Part shown: piece by piece, positions 1 to 8,448 of the stretch
Position numbering within the stretch: position 1 is the first letter of the stretch
Layout of the letters: each line of letters starts with the position of its first letter
Source of the DNA: Gelatiniphilus marinus
GTDB lineage: Bacteria > Bacteroidota > Bacteroidia > Flavobacteriales > Flavobacteriaceae
DNA: 64,000 nucleotides
NCBI RefSeq assembly: GCF_042678305.1
Contig: NZ_JBHUDT010000001.1
Direction: 5' to 3' (one strand)
Position numbers and translations under genes: made by a program
Notes under the pieces: model-generated
The model's input: the letters and a program-made list of their open reading frames with translations, nothing else
Told to the model about the DNA's origin: nothing
The model's database searches: none

Positions 1-152
1 TTTTTGGTATTGGGTTGTTTTTATTGGCTTTAAATTATTATAAGAAAAAGTAATTATTTTTACGTGATAACAGTAACAAAAAAGGTACTATATCCTGATT
101 TATTTATAAGATATCGGCAGTAAAAGTTACGATATAAGAAATTAAACAACAT

Positions 153-1178
153 TTGAAAAAAACATTCGGAATATTATTTACAATTTCCCTTTTGTTGTTT
201 AGTTGCACTAAATCAACAGTTAATTCTGATCGAAAAAGTGACCTAACAAACTATAACTTTAATAGTAAAATACAGTCTGTAAAATCTGATCTTTTTAATC
301 TAATTGTTGAAAAAGACACTTTTAAAATTGGAGAAAAAATAAATTCACTCGCACTTGACCGTAATTCACTAATTGAATTTAATAGGCTTGGAAATCTGAA
401 TTCAACAAAAGAGTTTCTTTATAACGGAAAAGTAATCGAAGAAAATATTTACACATACGATAAAAATGACCTTTTAGTTAAAAGAAAAGAAATTGACAAT
501 TATGGAAAAGGCTCTTTTTTAAATTACGAGTTTAATTACGATTCCAAAGATAGTATCACTAAAATTATAATATCCAACGATGAATTTAAGCGAATTGATA
601 AAATTGAGCGAGACGAAAAAAATCGACCAATTAAAAGAGAAATTATTCAAAATGACACTATTCATTTGACTTACAGTTTCGAATATGACAAAAACAACAA
701 TCTGATTTCAGAAAGCGAATTTAAATACGGAAACGTTCCTGTAAAATTAATAGAGAGAAGTTTTAATAATCAAAACCTTAAAGAAAAAGAAAAGGTTATC
801 GAGTATAGAACTTGGGACACAATCAGAATAGAAAACAAATACTTTTACGATAAGAACCATAAATTAATTGTTGAGAAATTCAACATAGAAAATGACTCAA
901 TCTTCGACGAAATAATAAATGAGTATCACGAAAATGGAAAACTAAAACAATCTACTTCTAATCTTGGAGGAAATAAATTCGCTCTTATTGAGAAAACAAT
1001 ATTTAATGAAAAAGGAGATTTGATTCAAAAAACAGTCAAGACAAGTGATGGAAAAACCGATGACGTTTGGAGTTATAAATTTAAATACGATTCTAATAAT
1101 AATTGGATCGAAAAGACTGAATTTAAAAACAATAAACCATTAAAAATAGTAAAACGAAAAATTGAATATTATGAATAA
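153..1178 (+). CDS. Secreted lipoprotein with YD-type repeats, function unknown
   Basis: The 341-residue protein starts with a TTG codon (TTGAAAAAAAC reads MKKT). It has a lipoprotein signal ending in a lipobox with Cys18 (LLLFSC), so it is expected to be a lipid-anchored envelope protein. The rest is a series of short repeats of the type Y/F-D-K-N-N-x-L-I, seen for example around residues 100-120, 175-190, 232-245 and 310-320, resembling the YD/RHS-like or MORN-like repeats of many Bacteroidetes lipoproteins. No catalytic motif is visible. It stands alone upstream of rplS, separated by an interspersed repeat. The TTG start is chosen because it places the signal peptide at the N-terminus and no ATG lies nearby in frame. 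Confidence 0.7.
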   Translation: MKKTFGILFTISLLLFSCTKSTVNSDRKSDLTNYNFNSKIQSVKSDLFNLIVEKDTFKIGEKINSLALDRNSLIEFNRLGNLNSTKEFLYNGKVIEENIYTYDKNDLLVKRKEIDNYGKGSFLNYEFNYDSKDSITKIIISNDEFKRIDKIERDEKNRPIKREIIQNDTIHLTYSFEYDKNNNLISESEFKYGNVPVKLIERSFNNQNLKEKEKVIEYRTWDTIRIENKYFYDKNHKLIVEKFNIENDSIFDEIINEYHENGKLKQSTSNLGGNKFALIEKTIFNEKGDLIQKTVKTSDGKTDDVWSYKFKYDSNNNWIEKTEFKNNKPLKIVKRKIEYYE

Positions 1179-1254
1179 ATACATTGCCTAACGTATATAA
1201 CAAATATAATAACACTTAATTTTTTACGAAAAGCTTTTTAGAATTACTGAAGCC

Positions 1255-1330
1255 GTGTTAAGGATTGAACGGCATGTTTGAAATCCTTTTTGCATTTTTC
1301 AGCAAAAAGATTGAGTAGTGAAAGCCTGAC
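1255..1330. repeat. Interspersed repeat, copy A
   Basis: The reverse complement of this stretch shares its two arms with 45081-45158: a GGCTTTCACTACTC arm and a CAAACATGCCGTTCAATCC arm followed by TTAAC or CTAAC. The inner part differs: here it is a hairpin built from CTTTTTGC and GCAAAAAG. The copy lies in the gap between the lipoprotein gene and rplS. Such arms with a variable inner stem look like a REP-type intergenic element. Confidence 0.6.
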
Positions 1331-1406
1331 TTTTTGCTTTTACAAAACATAAAATGATTACTAAATTTTAAGCAAAAAGGAACACCCCAAAAAAAGCAAT
1401 TATTAA

Positions 1407-1436
1407 TTGTGCATTGTTAATTATTAATTATCTTTG
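1407..1436 (+). promoter_or_regulatory. Promoter of rplS (Bacteroidetes -33/-7)
   Basis: TTG at 1407-1409 is followed after 19 bases by TATCTTTG at 1429-1436, a perfect match to the Bacteroidetes -7 element TAnnTTTG. Transcription would start near 1441-1445 and give a leader of about 65 nt before the rplS ATG at 1511. Confidence 0.6.
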
Positions 1437-1510
1437 CACCCAATTTCGGGTTAACCTCTGGCGAAAATCGTGAATGTTGTTCTGAATTAACTATAATTAA
1501 ATTTAAAGAT

Positions 1511-1861
1511 ATGGAATCTTTATTAAAATTTGTTCAAGACGAGTTTGTAACAAAAAAGAACTTTCCAGAGTTTTCAGCTGGAGATACAATTACAGTATTT
1601 TATGAAATTAGAGAGGGCGAAAAAGTTCGTACCCAGTTTTTTAGAGGTGTTGTAATTCAAAGAAGAGGTTCTGGTACTTCAGAAACTTTTACAATCAGAA
1701 AAATGTCTGGCACTATTGGTGTAGAGCGTATCTTCCCAATTAATTTACCAGCATTGCAAAAAATTGAAGTTAACAAACGTGGTGCTGTTCGCAGAGCAAG
1801 AATCTACTACTTTAGAGGGCTTACAGGTAAGAAAGCCAGAATTAAAGAACGTAGAAACTAA
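1511..1861 (+). CDS. rplS: 50S ribosomal protein L19
   Basis: This 116-residue protein has the usual length and the family hallmarks of bacterial L19: the N-terminal F-x-x-GD-T-I-x-V segment (about residues 19-30), the F-x-G-V-V-I-x-R-R-G-S-G segment (about 44-55), the GVERIFP-x-x-x-P segment (about 70-80) and the basic C-terminal end RRARIYYFRGLTGKKARIKE. L19 sits at the 30S-50S interface of the ribosome. The gene is monocistronic here, with its own promoter and a rho-independent terminator immediately downstream. Confidence 0.97.
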   Translation: MESLLKFVQDEFVTKKNFPEFSAGDTITVFYEIREGEKVRTQFFRGVVIQRRGSGTSETFTIRKMSGTIGVERIFPINLPALQKIEVNKRGAVRRARIYYFRGLTGKKARIKERRN

Positions 1862-1886
1862 TACTACCTGCTTCGTAAATTCTATT

Positions 1887-1915
1887 AAAGCTCTAACAAT
1901 ATGTTGGGGCTTTTT
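1887..1915 (+). terminator. Rho-independent terminator after rplS
   Basis: AAAGCTCTAACA and TGTTGGGGCTTTTT form a hairpin (with one G-U pair and a small mismatch) ending in a T-run, 26 nt after the rplS stop codon. Confidence 0.7.
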
Positions 1916-2200
1916 ATTGTACTTATTTTTGGTTGCTTGTTTAAAACTAAGTTGTTAAGCGCTTCCGCGCATTGTTGTTATCATAGCAGGCTGCTTATTA
2001 AACAAGATTTTATCAACAAATGTTAATAAGTGCGGTTTATAAATGGTTGATATCTAATTGCTTAAAAAAATTGTTTTTTTATAATCTAGTTGTATATTAG
2101 CAACAGACAATAATAACGACCTTGGTTTGGTTTCGTAATTAAAAACGAATTTATATTTAAGTCTATAACAAAAACGTTCTTAAACATATAATTGTTTTTT

Positions 2201-2208
2201 TAGGTTTG
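2201..2208 (+). promoter_or_regulatory. -7 element upstream of the structured RNA
   Basis: TAGGTTTG matches TAnnTTTG exactly and is followed directly by the structured segment that begins near 2212. No clear -33 TTG is seen at the ideal distance, so the assignment is tentative. Confidence 0.4.
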
Positions 2209-2211
2209 TAT

Positions 2212-2618
2212 GTACCGCGCCCAAGCGTTTGTGAGCAACAAACCCTGACGCTGTAAAAAGTCCCAGATGCTCAAGCAGATGGAATCTAGTACAGCCGAAA
2301 GCTTGAAAAAGTAGCCGTTAACGAAAGTTAAGGCTATAAATAAGGCAATGTCTAGGTTTTACCAAACATGAAAATGAATGGCTAAACGCAAGGCATCACG
2401 AAAAAACAATTTAACCGAAACATTTTGGTAATAGGTCAATACATTTTGAAAATTACCATACAAAATGTTTCATTTGAAATATCAATACTTGAATTGAAAA
2501 GGTTTTTTGAAAATTAAAACCCCTTTAACAGCAATGCTAAATAGGTCATGTAAGGTTATTTCAAAGAAAGCCATGTCAAAGTAGATTAAATTCTACAGTG
2601 ATATGGCTTTTATTTTTT
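2212..2618 (+). ncRNA. Candidate structured non-coding RNA, about 400 nt
   Basis: No convincing ORF fills this stretch, but it is rich in stable hairpins on the plus strand. One folds AGCGTTTGT against ACAAA...CGCT (2223-2252). A ten-pair stem with one bulge is closed by a GAAA tetraloop (2312-2336, TAGCC-g-TTAAC/GTTAA-GGCTA). Another pairs AAACATTTTG with CAAAATGTTT and GTAAT with ATTAC (2418-2470). A further one uses GGTTTT/AAAACC (about 2500-2522), and a terminator-like stem ends the region (2567-2610). The size and organisation suggest an independent RNA gene, or a long leader acting on icd. It lacks the conserved cores of RNase P RNA, tmRNA and SRP RNA as I know them. An orphan HEARO/omega-type RNA is one guess, unsupported by any nearby IscB gene. 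Confidence 0.5.
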
Positions 2619-2620
2619 AT
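2567..2620 (+). terminator. Terminator hairpin ending the structured RNA
   Basis: AAAGCCATGTCA (2567-2578) pairs with TGATATGGCTTT (2599-2610) apart from one G-U, the inner GTAGA/TCTAC extends the stem, and the tail is TATTTTTTAT. It closes the RNA candidate about 200 nt before the icd start. Confidence 0.65.
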
Positions 2621-2735
2621 AATTTCTGCACTTCTTTTTTATCAATTTCTTACAAGCGCATTGCTTTTTTGCCATTCTAACAAATTCGTTTCAAAACGCT
2701 TTACTTCGCAAGTCTTTAAAACTTTTATAAAAGTC

Positions 2736-2743
2736 TATTTTTG
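2736..2743 (+). promoter_or_regulatory. Candidate -7 element of icd
   Basis: TATTTTTG matches TAnnTTTG, 80 nt upstream of the icd ATG and downstream of the RNA terminator, so icd probably has its own promoter. Confidence 0.4.
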
Positions 2744-2822
2744 TATATTCGTTTCGCAAAAAAAGCCAGCAGTAGTTCTGCGCTTGTTTTTTAGTTACAA
2801 ACCTATAAAAAAACCAAGGTAA

Positions 2823-5030
2823 ATGTCTAAAATTATTTATACCAAAACCGATGAAGCACCAGCTTTAGCAACTCGTTCCTTTTTACCCATTGTTGAGGCT
2901 TTTGTGAAGTCTTCCGGAATTCATATCGAAACTAAAGATATTTCGTTGGCAGCAAGAATACTAGCTGCTTTTCCAGATTTTTTAAACGCAGATCAACGTG
3001 TTTCAGACGATTTAGCCTTTCTTGGCGAATTAGCAAAAAAACCCGAAGCCAATATTATAAAGTTACCAAACATTAGTGCTTCAATACCGCAATTAACCTC
3101 AGCGATAACAGAGTTGCAATCACAAGGTTTTGGCATTCCTAATTACCCCGATGAGCCTAAAACCAATGTAGAACAAGATATAAAATCGCGTTACGATAAA
3201 ATTAAAGGCAGTGCAGTAAACCCAGTTTTACGCGAAGGAAACTCAGACAGACGCGCTCCTAAAGCCGTAAAGAATTATGCAAAAAAGAACCCACATTCTA
3301 TGGGCGCATGGTCTAGCGATTCTAAAACACATGTGGCAACCATGAGCCATGGCGATTTTGCGCATAACGAAAAATCTGTAACTTTAGAAAATGCTACAAC
3401 TGTAAAAATAAAACATATTGATGCTAACGGAAACAATACCATTTTAAAAGACAACTTAGCATTATTACAAGGCGAAATTATTGATGCCACAGTATTAAGC
3501 AAAAAAGCTTTATTACTTTTTTTAGAAGAACAAATTGCAGATGCCAAAACAAAAAACGTGTTGTTTTCACTACACATGAAAGCAACTATGATGAAGGTTT
3601 CAGACCCTATTATATTCGGCCATACCGTTCGTTCTTTTTTTAAAGATGTATTTACAAAACACCAAAAAACATTTGAAGAAATTGGTGTTGATGTTAATAA
3701 TGGCTTTGGAAATTTACTAAGTAACATACAAACATTACCAGAAGCTAAGCGCAGCGAAATAGAAGCTGATATTAAAACTGCCTTTAAAAACGGCCCAGAT
3801 TTAGCCATGGTAAATTCAGATAAAGGTATTACCAATTTACATGTTCCAAGCGATGTAATTATTGATGCATCCATGCCAGCCATGATTCGTACCTCGGGAC
3901 AAATGTGGAATGCCGAAGGCAAACAACAAGATACCAAAGCTGTAATTCCAGATAGTAGCTATGCCGGAATTTATGCTGCAACCATAGATTTTTGCAAAAA
4001 ACATGGTGCATTCAATCCTACAACCATGGGCACGGTACCTAATGTTGGATTAATGGCACAGAAAGCCGAAGAATACGGATCGCACGACAAAACCTTTGAA
4101 ATCCCTTCAAACGGTACGGTACGGGTTATTGATGCTTCGGGCAAAACTATAATCGAACATACAGTTGAAACAGGAGATATTTGGCGCATGTGTCAAGTTA
4201 AAGATGCGCCTATTCAAGACTGGGTAAAACTAGCCGTTACTCGCGCCAAAGCATCGCAAACTCCAGCCGTTTTTTGGCTAGATAATAACAGAGCGCACGA
4301 TGCAGAACTTATTAAAAAAGTAAATACTTACTTAAAAGACCACGATACAGATGGTTTGGATTTAAGAATCTTATCTCCAGTCGATGCCACAAAATTTACC
4401 TGCCAAAGATTAAAAGATGGTAAAGACACCATTTCTGTTACAGGTAATGTGCTACGCGATTATTTAACAGACCTGTTCCCTATTCTAGAAGTAGGTACAA
4501 GTGCAAAAATGCTGTCCATTGTACCTTTAATGAATGGCGGCGGGCTGTTTGAAACGGGCGCTGGCGGATCGGCACCAAAACACGTACAACAATTGTTAGA
4601 AGAAAACCACTTGCGCTGGGATTCTTTAGGTGAATTTTTAGCACTTGCCGTTTCATTAGAACATTTTAGCGAAGTGAATAATAATACAAAAGCCAAAATA
4701 TTGGGCGAAACCCTAGATGATGCCACCGATAAGTTATTGGAAAACAAAAAAGGCCCATCGCGTAAAGCCGGCGAACTGGACAATAGAGGCAGCCATTTTT
4801 ATTTAGCCATGTATTGGGCCCAAGAATTGGCAAATCAAAATACAGATGCAGCTTTAAAAAAGGAGTTCTCAGTATTAGCAAAACAATTAGCAGATAATGA
4901 AACTGCTATTATAAAAGAATTGACAGAAATTCAAGGAAAGCCAACAAATATTGGCGGCTACTACAAACCAAACGAAACTTTAACAAACCAAACCATGCGA
5001 CCAAGCAAAACGCTTAATAGCATATTATAG
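2823..5030 (+). CDS. icd: NADP-dependent isocitrate dehydrogenase, monomeric type
   Basis: The 735-residue protein is full length for the monomeric IDH family (about 740 residues) and starts in the typical way (MSKIIYTKTDEAPALATRS...PI). It catalyses oxidative decarboxylation of isocitrate to 2-oxoglutarate with NADP+ in the cytoplasmic TCA cycle. Family signatures include LREGNSDRRAP (about 136-146), the KKNPHSMG-W stretch (about 154-164), the SLHMKATMMKVSDPIIFGH segment (about 249-267), the GTVPNVGLMAQKAEEYGSHDKTFE segment (about 402-425) and ETGAGGSAPKHVQQ near 580. The gene stands alone between the RNA candidate and a terminator. Confidence 0.96.
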   Translation: MSKIIYTKTDEAPALATRSFLPIVEAFVKSSGIHIETKDISLAARILAAFPDFLNADQRVSDDLAFLGELAKKPEANIIKLPNISASIPQLTSAITELQSQGFGIPNYPDEPKTNVEQDIKSRYDKIKGSAVNPVLREGNSDRRAPKAVKNYAKKNPHSMGAWSSDSKTHVATMSHGDFAHNEKSVTLENATTVKIKHIDANGNNTILKDNLALLQGEIIDATVLSKKALLLFLEEQIADAKTKNVLFSLHMKATMMKVSDPIIFGHTVRSFFKDVFTKHQKTFEEIGVDVNNGFGNLLSNIQTLPEAKRSEIEADIKTAFKNGPDLAMVNSDKGITNLHVPSDVIIDASMPAMIRTSGQMWNAEGKQQDTKAVIPDSSYAGIYAATIDFCKKHGAFNPTTMGTVPNVGLMAQKAEEYGSHDKTFEIPSNGTVRVIDASGKTIIEHTVETGDIWRMCQVKDAPIQDWVKLAVTRAKASQTPAVFWLDNNRAHDAELIKKVNTYLKDHDTDGLDLRILSPVDATKFTCQRLKDGKDTISVTGNVLRDYLTDLFPILEVGTSAKMLSIVPLMNGGGLFETGAGGSAPKHVQQLLEENHLRWDSLGEFLALAVSLEHFSEVNNNTKAKILGETLDDATDKLLENKKGPSRKAGELDNRGSHFYLAMYWAQELANQNTDAALKKEFSVLAKQLADNETAIIKELTEIQGKPTNIGGYYKPNETLTNQTMRPSKTLNSIL

Positions 5031-5052
5031 TACCTAATCTATATATTTTGTT

Positions 5053-5083
5053 AAAAGCCTCTAAAATTAGGGGCTTTTTTTTA
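5053..5083 (+). terminator. Rho-independent terminator after icd
   Basis: AAAAGCCTC and GGGGCTTTT enclose a short loop and are followed by a run of eight T residues, 23 nt after the icd stop codon. Confidence 0.8.
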
Positions 5084-5102
5084 TTTTTATAAAAAAAACT
5101 GC

Positions 5103-7478
5103 ATGAAAAATTTTATGCTATGGTTTACTATGGCCATATCGTTTTATAGCCTCTCTCTAAATGCTCAAGAAAAATTTACGCTAAGCGGAATTATTTCAGA
5201 ACAAAAAAGCAACGAAACACTTATAGGTGTTAACATTATTTTCCCAGAAACCGGAACAGGAACCACAACCAACGAATATGGTTTTTATTCCATCACATTA
5301 CCAAAAGGTACTTACTCTGTAATTATTAGTTACCTTGGTTACAAAACCATAACACAAACCATTGAATTAAATAACGATATTTCCAAAAACATAAGTTTAG
5401 TTGAATCTCTAGAAAGCTTAAACGAAGTTATAATAACAAAGAATGTTGAAAAACTAAGCATTAAAAACCCGCAAATGAGTGTTAATACTTTAACCTCAAA
5501 CACCATAAAAAACATTCCCGTTGTGTTGGGCGAAGCCGATATTGTTAAAGCCATTACCCTTTTACCAGGTGTTACCAATGCAGGCGAAGCCTCTTCTGGC
5601 TTTAATGTTAGGGGCGGTTCGGCAGATCAAAATTTAATCCTTTTAGACGAAGCTGTTATTTACAACTCTTCGCATTTGTTTGGTTTCTTTTCGGTTTTTA
5701 ATCCAGATGCCATTAAAGATCTGCGCTTGTATAAAGGCGGAATTCCAGCACGTTACGGTGGTCGTGTATCTTCGGTTTTAGACATTTACCAAAAAGAGGG
5801 CAACAGTAAAACCTTTGGGCTTAACGGTGGTATTGGTATTGTAGCTAGCCGATTACTTGCCGAAGGCCCTATTAAAAAAGATAAAGGTGCTTTTCTTTTT
5901 GGCGGAAGGTCCAGTTATGCCCATTTATTTTTACCACTTTTCGACATTGATAACATTGCCTATTTTTACGATTTAAACACCAAACTGAATTATAAGATAA
6001 ACGACAGAAACAACATCTATTTATCGGGCTATTTTGGTAGAGATGTTTTTAGAATACAGGATGCTTTTGAAAATACCTATGGCAATTCGGTATTGAATTT
6101 TAGATGGAACCATTTATTTTCTGCTAAACTGTTTTCTAACCTATCACTAATTTATTCAGATTATTATTATGGCTTAAAACTCAATTTTGTAGAATTCGAT
6201 TGGGTTTCTGGCATCCAAAACTTTAATATTAAATACGATTTTAAACATTATTTAAACGATAAACTAAAATTGCAATACGGCCTTAATGGCATTTATTACA
6301 AATTTAATCCCGGGGAAATAAACCCAACTGTGGAAACTTCGGGCATAAATCCGTTTAAACTTATAGACAAGTACGCTTTTGAAAACGCTTTTTATTTTGA
6401 TGCTGAACATAAAATTTCGGATAAACTGGCGTTATCGTACGGGTTAAGATGGAGTTCGTTTTTTCGCTTGGGGCAAGACGAACTTAATGTATATGAAAAC
6501 AATCAAGCTGTCGTTTTTAACGCCAATTTTCAAATTTACGAAGAAGCCAATCCTATTGGTACAGAATCATTTAAACGTGGCAATGTGATTGAAAAATTCT
6601 TCAATTTAGAACCGCGTTTTTCAGCAGCTTATCAAATCAATTCAAACAGTTCTGTAAAAGCTAGCTATAACAGAATGAGTCAATATTTACATTTATTATC
6701 GAACACAAACTCGCCAACACCGCTAGATGTTTGGACACCAAGTGGTAGATATGTAAAACCCCAATTATTGGACCAATACGCTTTGGGTTATTTTAAAAAT
6801 TTTAATAATGATGCATATTCATTAGAAATTGAAGGTTTTTATAAAACCATAAAAAACAGGATAGATTATATTGATGGTGCAGATTTAATAGCAAACAACG
6901 CTATCGAGCAGGTTATCCTTAACGGAAAAGCTAGAGCTTACGGCTTAGAATTTCTACTAAGAAAAAACGAAGGCCGATTTAATGGTTGGTTGGCGTACAC
7001 ACTCTCTAAATCTGAGCAAAAAACCCAAGGCAGAACAGCAAACGAAACAGGTATTAACAACGGCAATTGGTACAATACACCTTATGATAAAACGCACGAC
7101 ATCTCTTTAACGGGAAGTTATAAATTAAATGATAGTTGGGAAATTAACTCTAATTTTATATTCCAAACGGGGCAGCCAGCAACTTTCCCCAATGGTCAAT
7201 ATGTTTATAATGGTATTAATATTCCCAATTATGGCCAGCGCAACGAAAGCAGATTACCATCGTACAACAGACTGGACGTTTCGTTAAAATACCAGCCAAA
7301 ACAAGCAAAAAACAAAAAGTGGAAAAGCCATTGGGTTTTTGGTTTTTATAATATTTACAATCGTAAAAATGCGGCTTCAATAAATTTCAGTCAAAATACA
7401 ACAACAGGCTCAAACGAAGCAACGCGTTTATCAATATTTGGCATTGTGCCATCAGTTTCTTATAATTTCAAACTATAA
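5103..7478 (+). CDS. TonB-dependent outer membrane receptor with carboxypeptidase-like N-terminal domain
   Basis: The 791-residue protein has a signal peptide (residues 1-21, ending SLNAQ). A CarboxypepD_reg-like beta-sandwich follows (about 25-110, with the G-x-Y-x-I-x-L/V-P-x-G-x-Y pattern). The TonB plug (about 125-230) contains GFNVRGGSADQNLILLDEA and the RYGGRVSSVLD segment, and a 22-strand barrel runs to the C-terminus, which ends in an aromatic strand (VSYNFKL). It is shorter than SusC proteins. It is followed after 4 bp by a DUF4249 lipoprotein, a recurring Bacteroidetes pair thought to import an unidentified substrate across the outer membrane. The substrate cannot be told from sequence. 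Confidence 0.9.
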   Translation: MKNFMLWFTMAISFYSLSLNAQEKFTLSGIISEQKSNETLIGVNIIFPETGTGTTTNEYGFYSITLPKGTYSVIISYLGYKTITQTIELNNDISKNISLVESLESLNEVIITKNVEKLSIKNPQMSVNTLTSNTIKNIPVVLGEADIVKAITLLPGVTNAGEASSGFNVRGGSADQNLILLDEAVIYNSSHLFGFFSVFNPDAIKDLRLYKGGIPARYGGRVSSVLDIYQKEGNSKTFGLNGGIGIVASRLLAEGPIKKDKGAFLFGGRSSYAHLFLPLFDIDNIAYFYDLNTKLNYKINDRNNIYLSGYFGRDVFRIQDAFENTYGNSVLNFRWNHLFSAKLFSNLSLIYSDYYYGLKLNFVEFDWVSGIQNFNIKYDFKHYLNDKLKLQYGLNGIYYKFNPGEINPTVETSGINPFKLIDKYAFENAFYFDAEHKISDKLALSYGLRWSSFFRLGQDELNVYENNQAVVFNANFQIYEEANPIGTESFKRGNVIEKFFNLEPRFSAAYQINSNSSVKASYNRMSQYLHLLSNTNSPTPLDVWTPSGRYVKPQLLDQYALGYFKNFNNDAYSLEIEGFYKTIKNRIDYIDGADLIANNAIEQVILNGKARAYGLEFLLRKNEGRFNGWLAYTLSKSEQKTQGRTANETGINNGNWYNTPYDKTHDISLTGSYKLNDSWEINSNFIFQTGQPATFPNGQYVYNGINIPNYGQRNESRLPSYNRLDVSLKYQPKQAKNKKWKSHWVFGFYNIYNRKNAASINFSQNTTTGSNEATRLSIFGIVPSVSYNFKL

Positions 7479-7482
7479 GTTC

Positions 7483-8298
7483 ATGAAAAAACTAGCATTC
7501 CTTATTATAATTAGCATACTTACAATGTCTTGCGAAGACGTTATTCAGGTCGATTTAGAGACTGCCGAAACCAGATTGGTTATAGACGCCTCATTAAATT
7601 GGCAAAAAGGCACAACCGGTAACGTACAACAAATTAAACTATCGCTCACTGCTCCTTTTTTTGATGAAGTTATTCCACCGGCAACAGGTGCAATAGTAAC
7701 TGTAACCGATACCAATAACAATACCTTTAATTTTACCGAAGAAGGCAACACAGGCCTCTACAGAACCAATACCTTTATTCCTGTAATTGGCACCAAATAC
7801 ACCTTAACCATTGTTTATAAAAATGAAGTATTTACCGCTACCGAAACATTAATACCGGTAACACCCATTGAATTTGTTGAGCAAAAAAACGATGGCGGTT
7901 TTGCAGGTGACGAAACAGAAATTAAAGCCTTTTATACCGACCCAAAGGATATTGAAAACTACTATTTATTCGAATTTAGAAAACCAGTAACAAACACTAT
8001 TAACCTTGAGGTTTACGATGACGAGTTTACAGACGGCAATCGAATTTTCGCGTTTTATTCAGACGATGAGCTTATAAGCGGCGACCAATTAGAAATTATA
8101 AGTTACGGCATCTCCAGTAGCACCTACAGCTATCTTAATATTTTACTGCAACAAACCGACGACGAATCTGGCGACCCCTTTGAAACCCAACCAGCAACCG
8201 TAAGAGGCAATTGCATAAACACAACCAACGCAAACAACTACCCCTTGGGGTATTTTAGGGTTTCTGAAACCAGTATTTTTTCTTACCTTGTAGAATAA
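7483..8298 (+). CDS. DUF4249 family lipoprotein, partner of the TonB receptor
   Basis: The ATG at 7483 is preferred over the in-frame upstream ATG at 7438 because it begins a clean lipoprotein signal (MKKLAFLIIISILTMSC, lipobox Cys17) and starts 4 bp after the receptor stop codon. The mature part begins EDVIQVDLETAETRLVIDASL, typical of DUF4249, an Ig-like beta-rich family almost always encoded beside a TonB-dependent receptor. The 271-residue product is presumably surface or periplasm-facing and helps capture the receptor's ligand. Translational coupling with the receptor is likely. Confidence 0.88.
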   Translation: MKKLAFLIIISILTMSCEDVIQVDLETAETRLVIDASLNWQKGTTGNVQQIKLSLTAPFFDEVIPPATGAIVTVTDTNNNTFNFTEEGNTGLYRTNTFIPVIGTKYTLTIVYKNEVFTATETLIPVTPIEFVEQKNDGGFAGDETEIKAFYTDPKDIENYYLFEFRKPVTNTINLEVYDDEFTDGNRIFAFYSDDELISGDQLEIISYGISSSTYSYLNILLQQTDDESGDPFETQPATVRGNCINTTNANNYPLGYFRVSETSIFSYLVE

Positions 8299-8448
8299 CT
8301 TTATAATTTGAAATTAACCATTATGACTTAATTTTTGATGTATAGTTTAAAATAAATAAAATGTTTAAGACGATTTTAACTAAAATAAAATCTTACAAGT
8401 TTATATTTTATTTACTTTTACAAACAATCAATCAAGACTCAAAGTAAT

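Noticed and set aside
2598..2822. 74-codon ORF MIWLLFF... before icd
   Set aside because: It starts inside the terminator hairpin of the RNA candidate, runs straight into the icd start and has no ribosome binding site or family character.
3275..3937. Long antisense ORF inside icd
   Set aside because: Shadow of the icd reading frame on the other strand; cysteine- and serine-rich composition with no domain.
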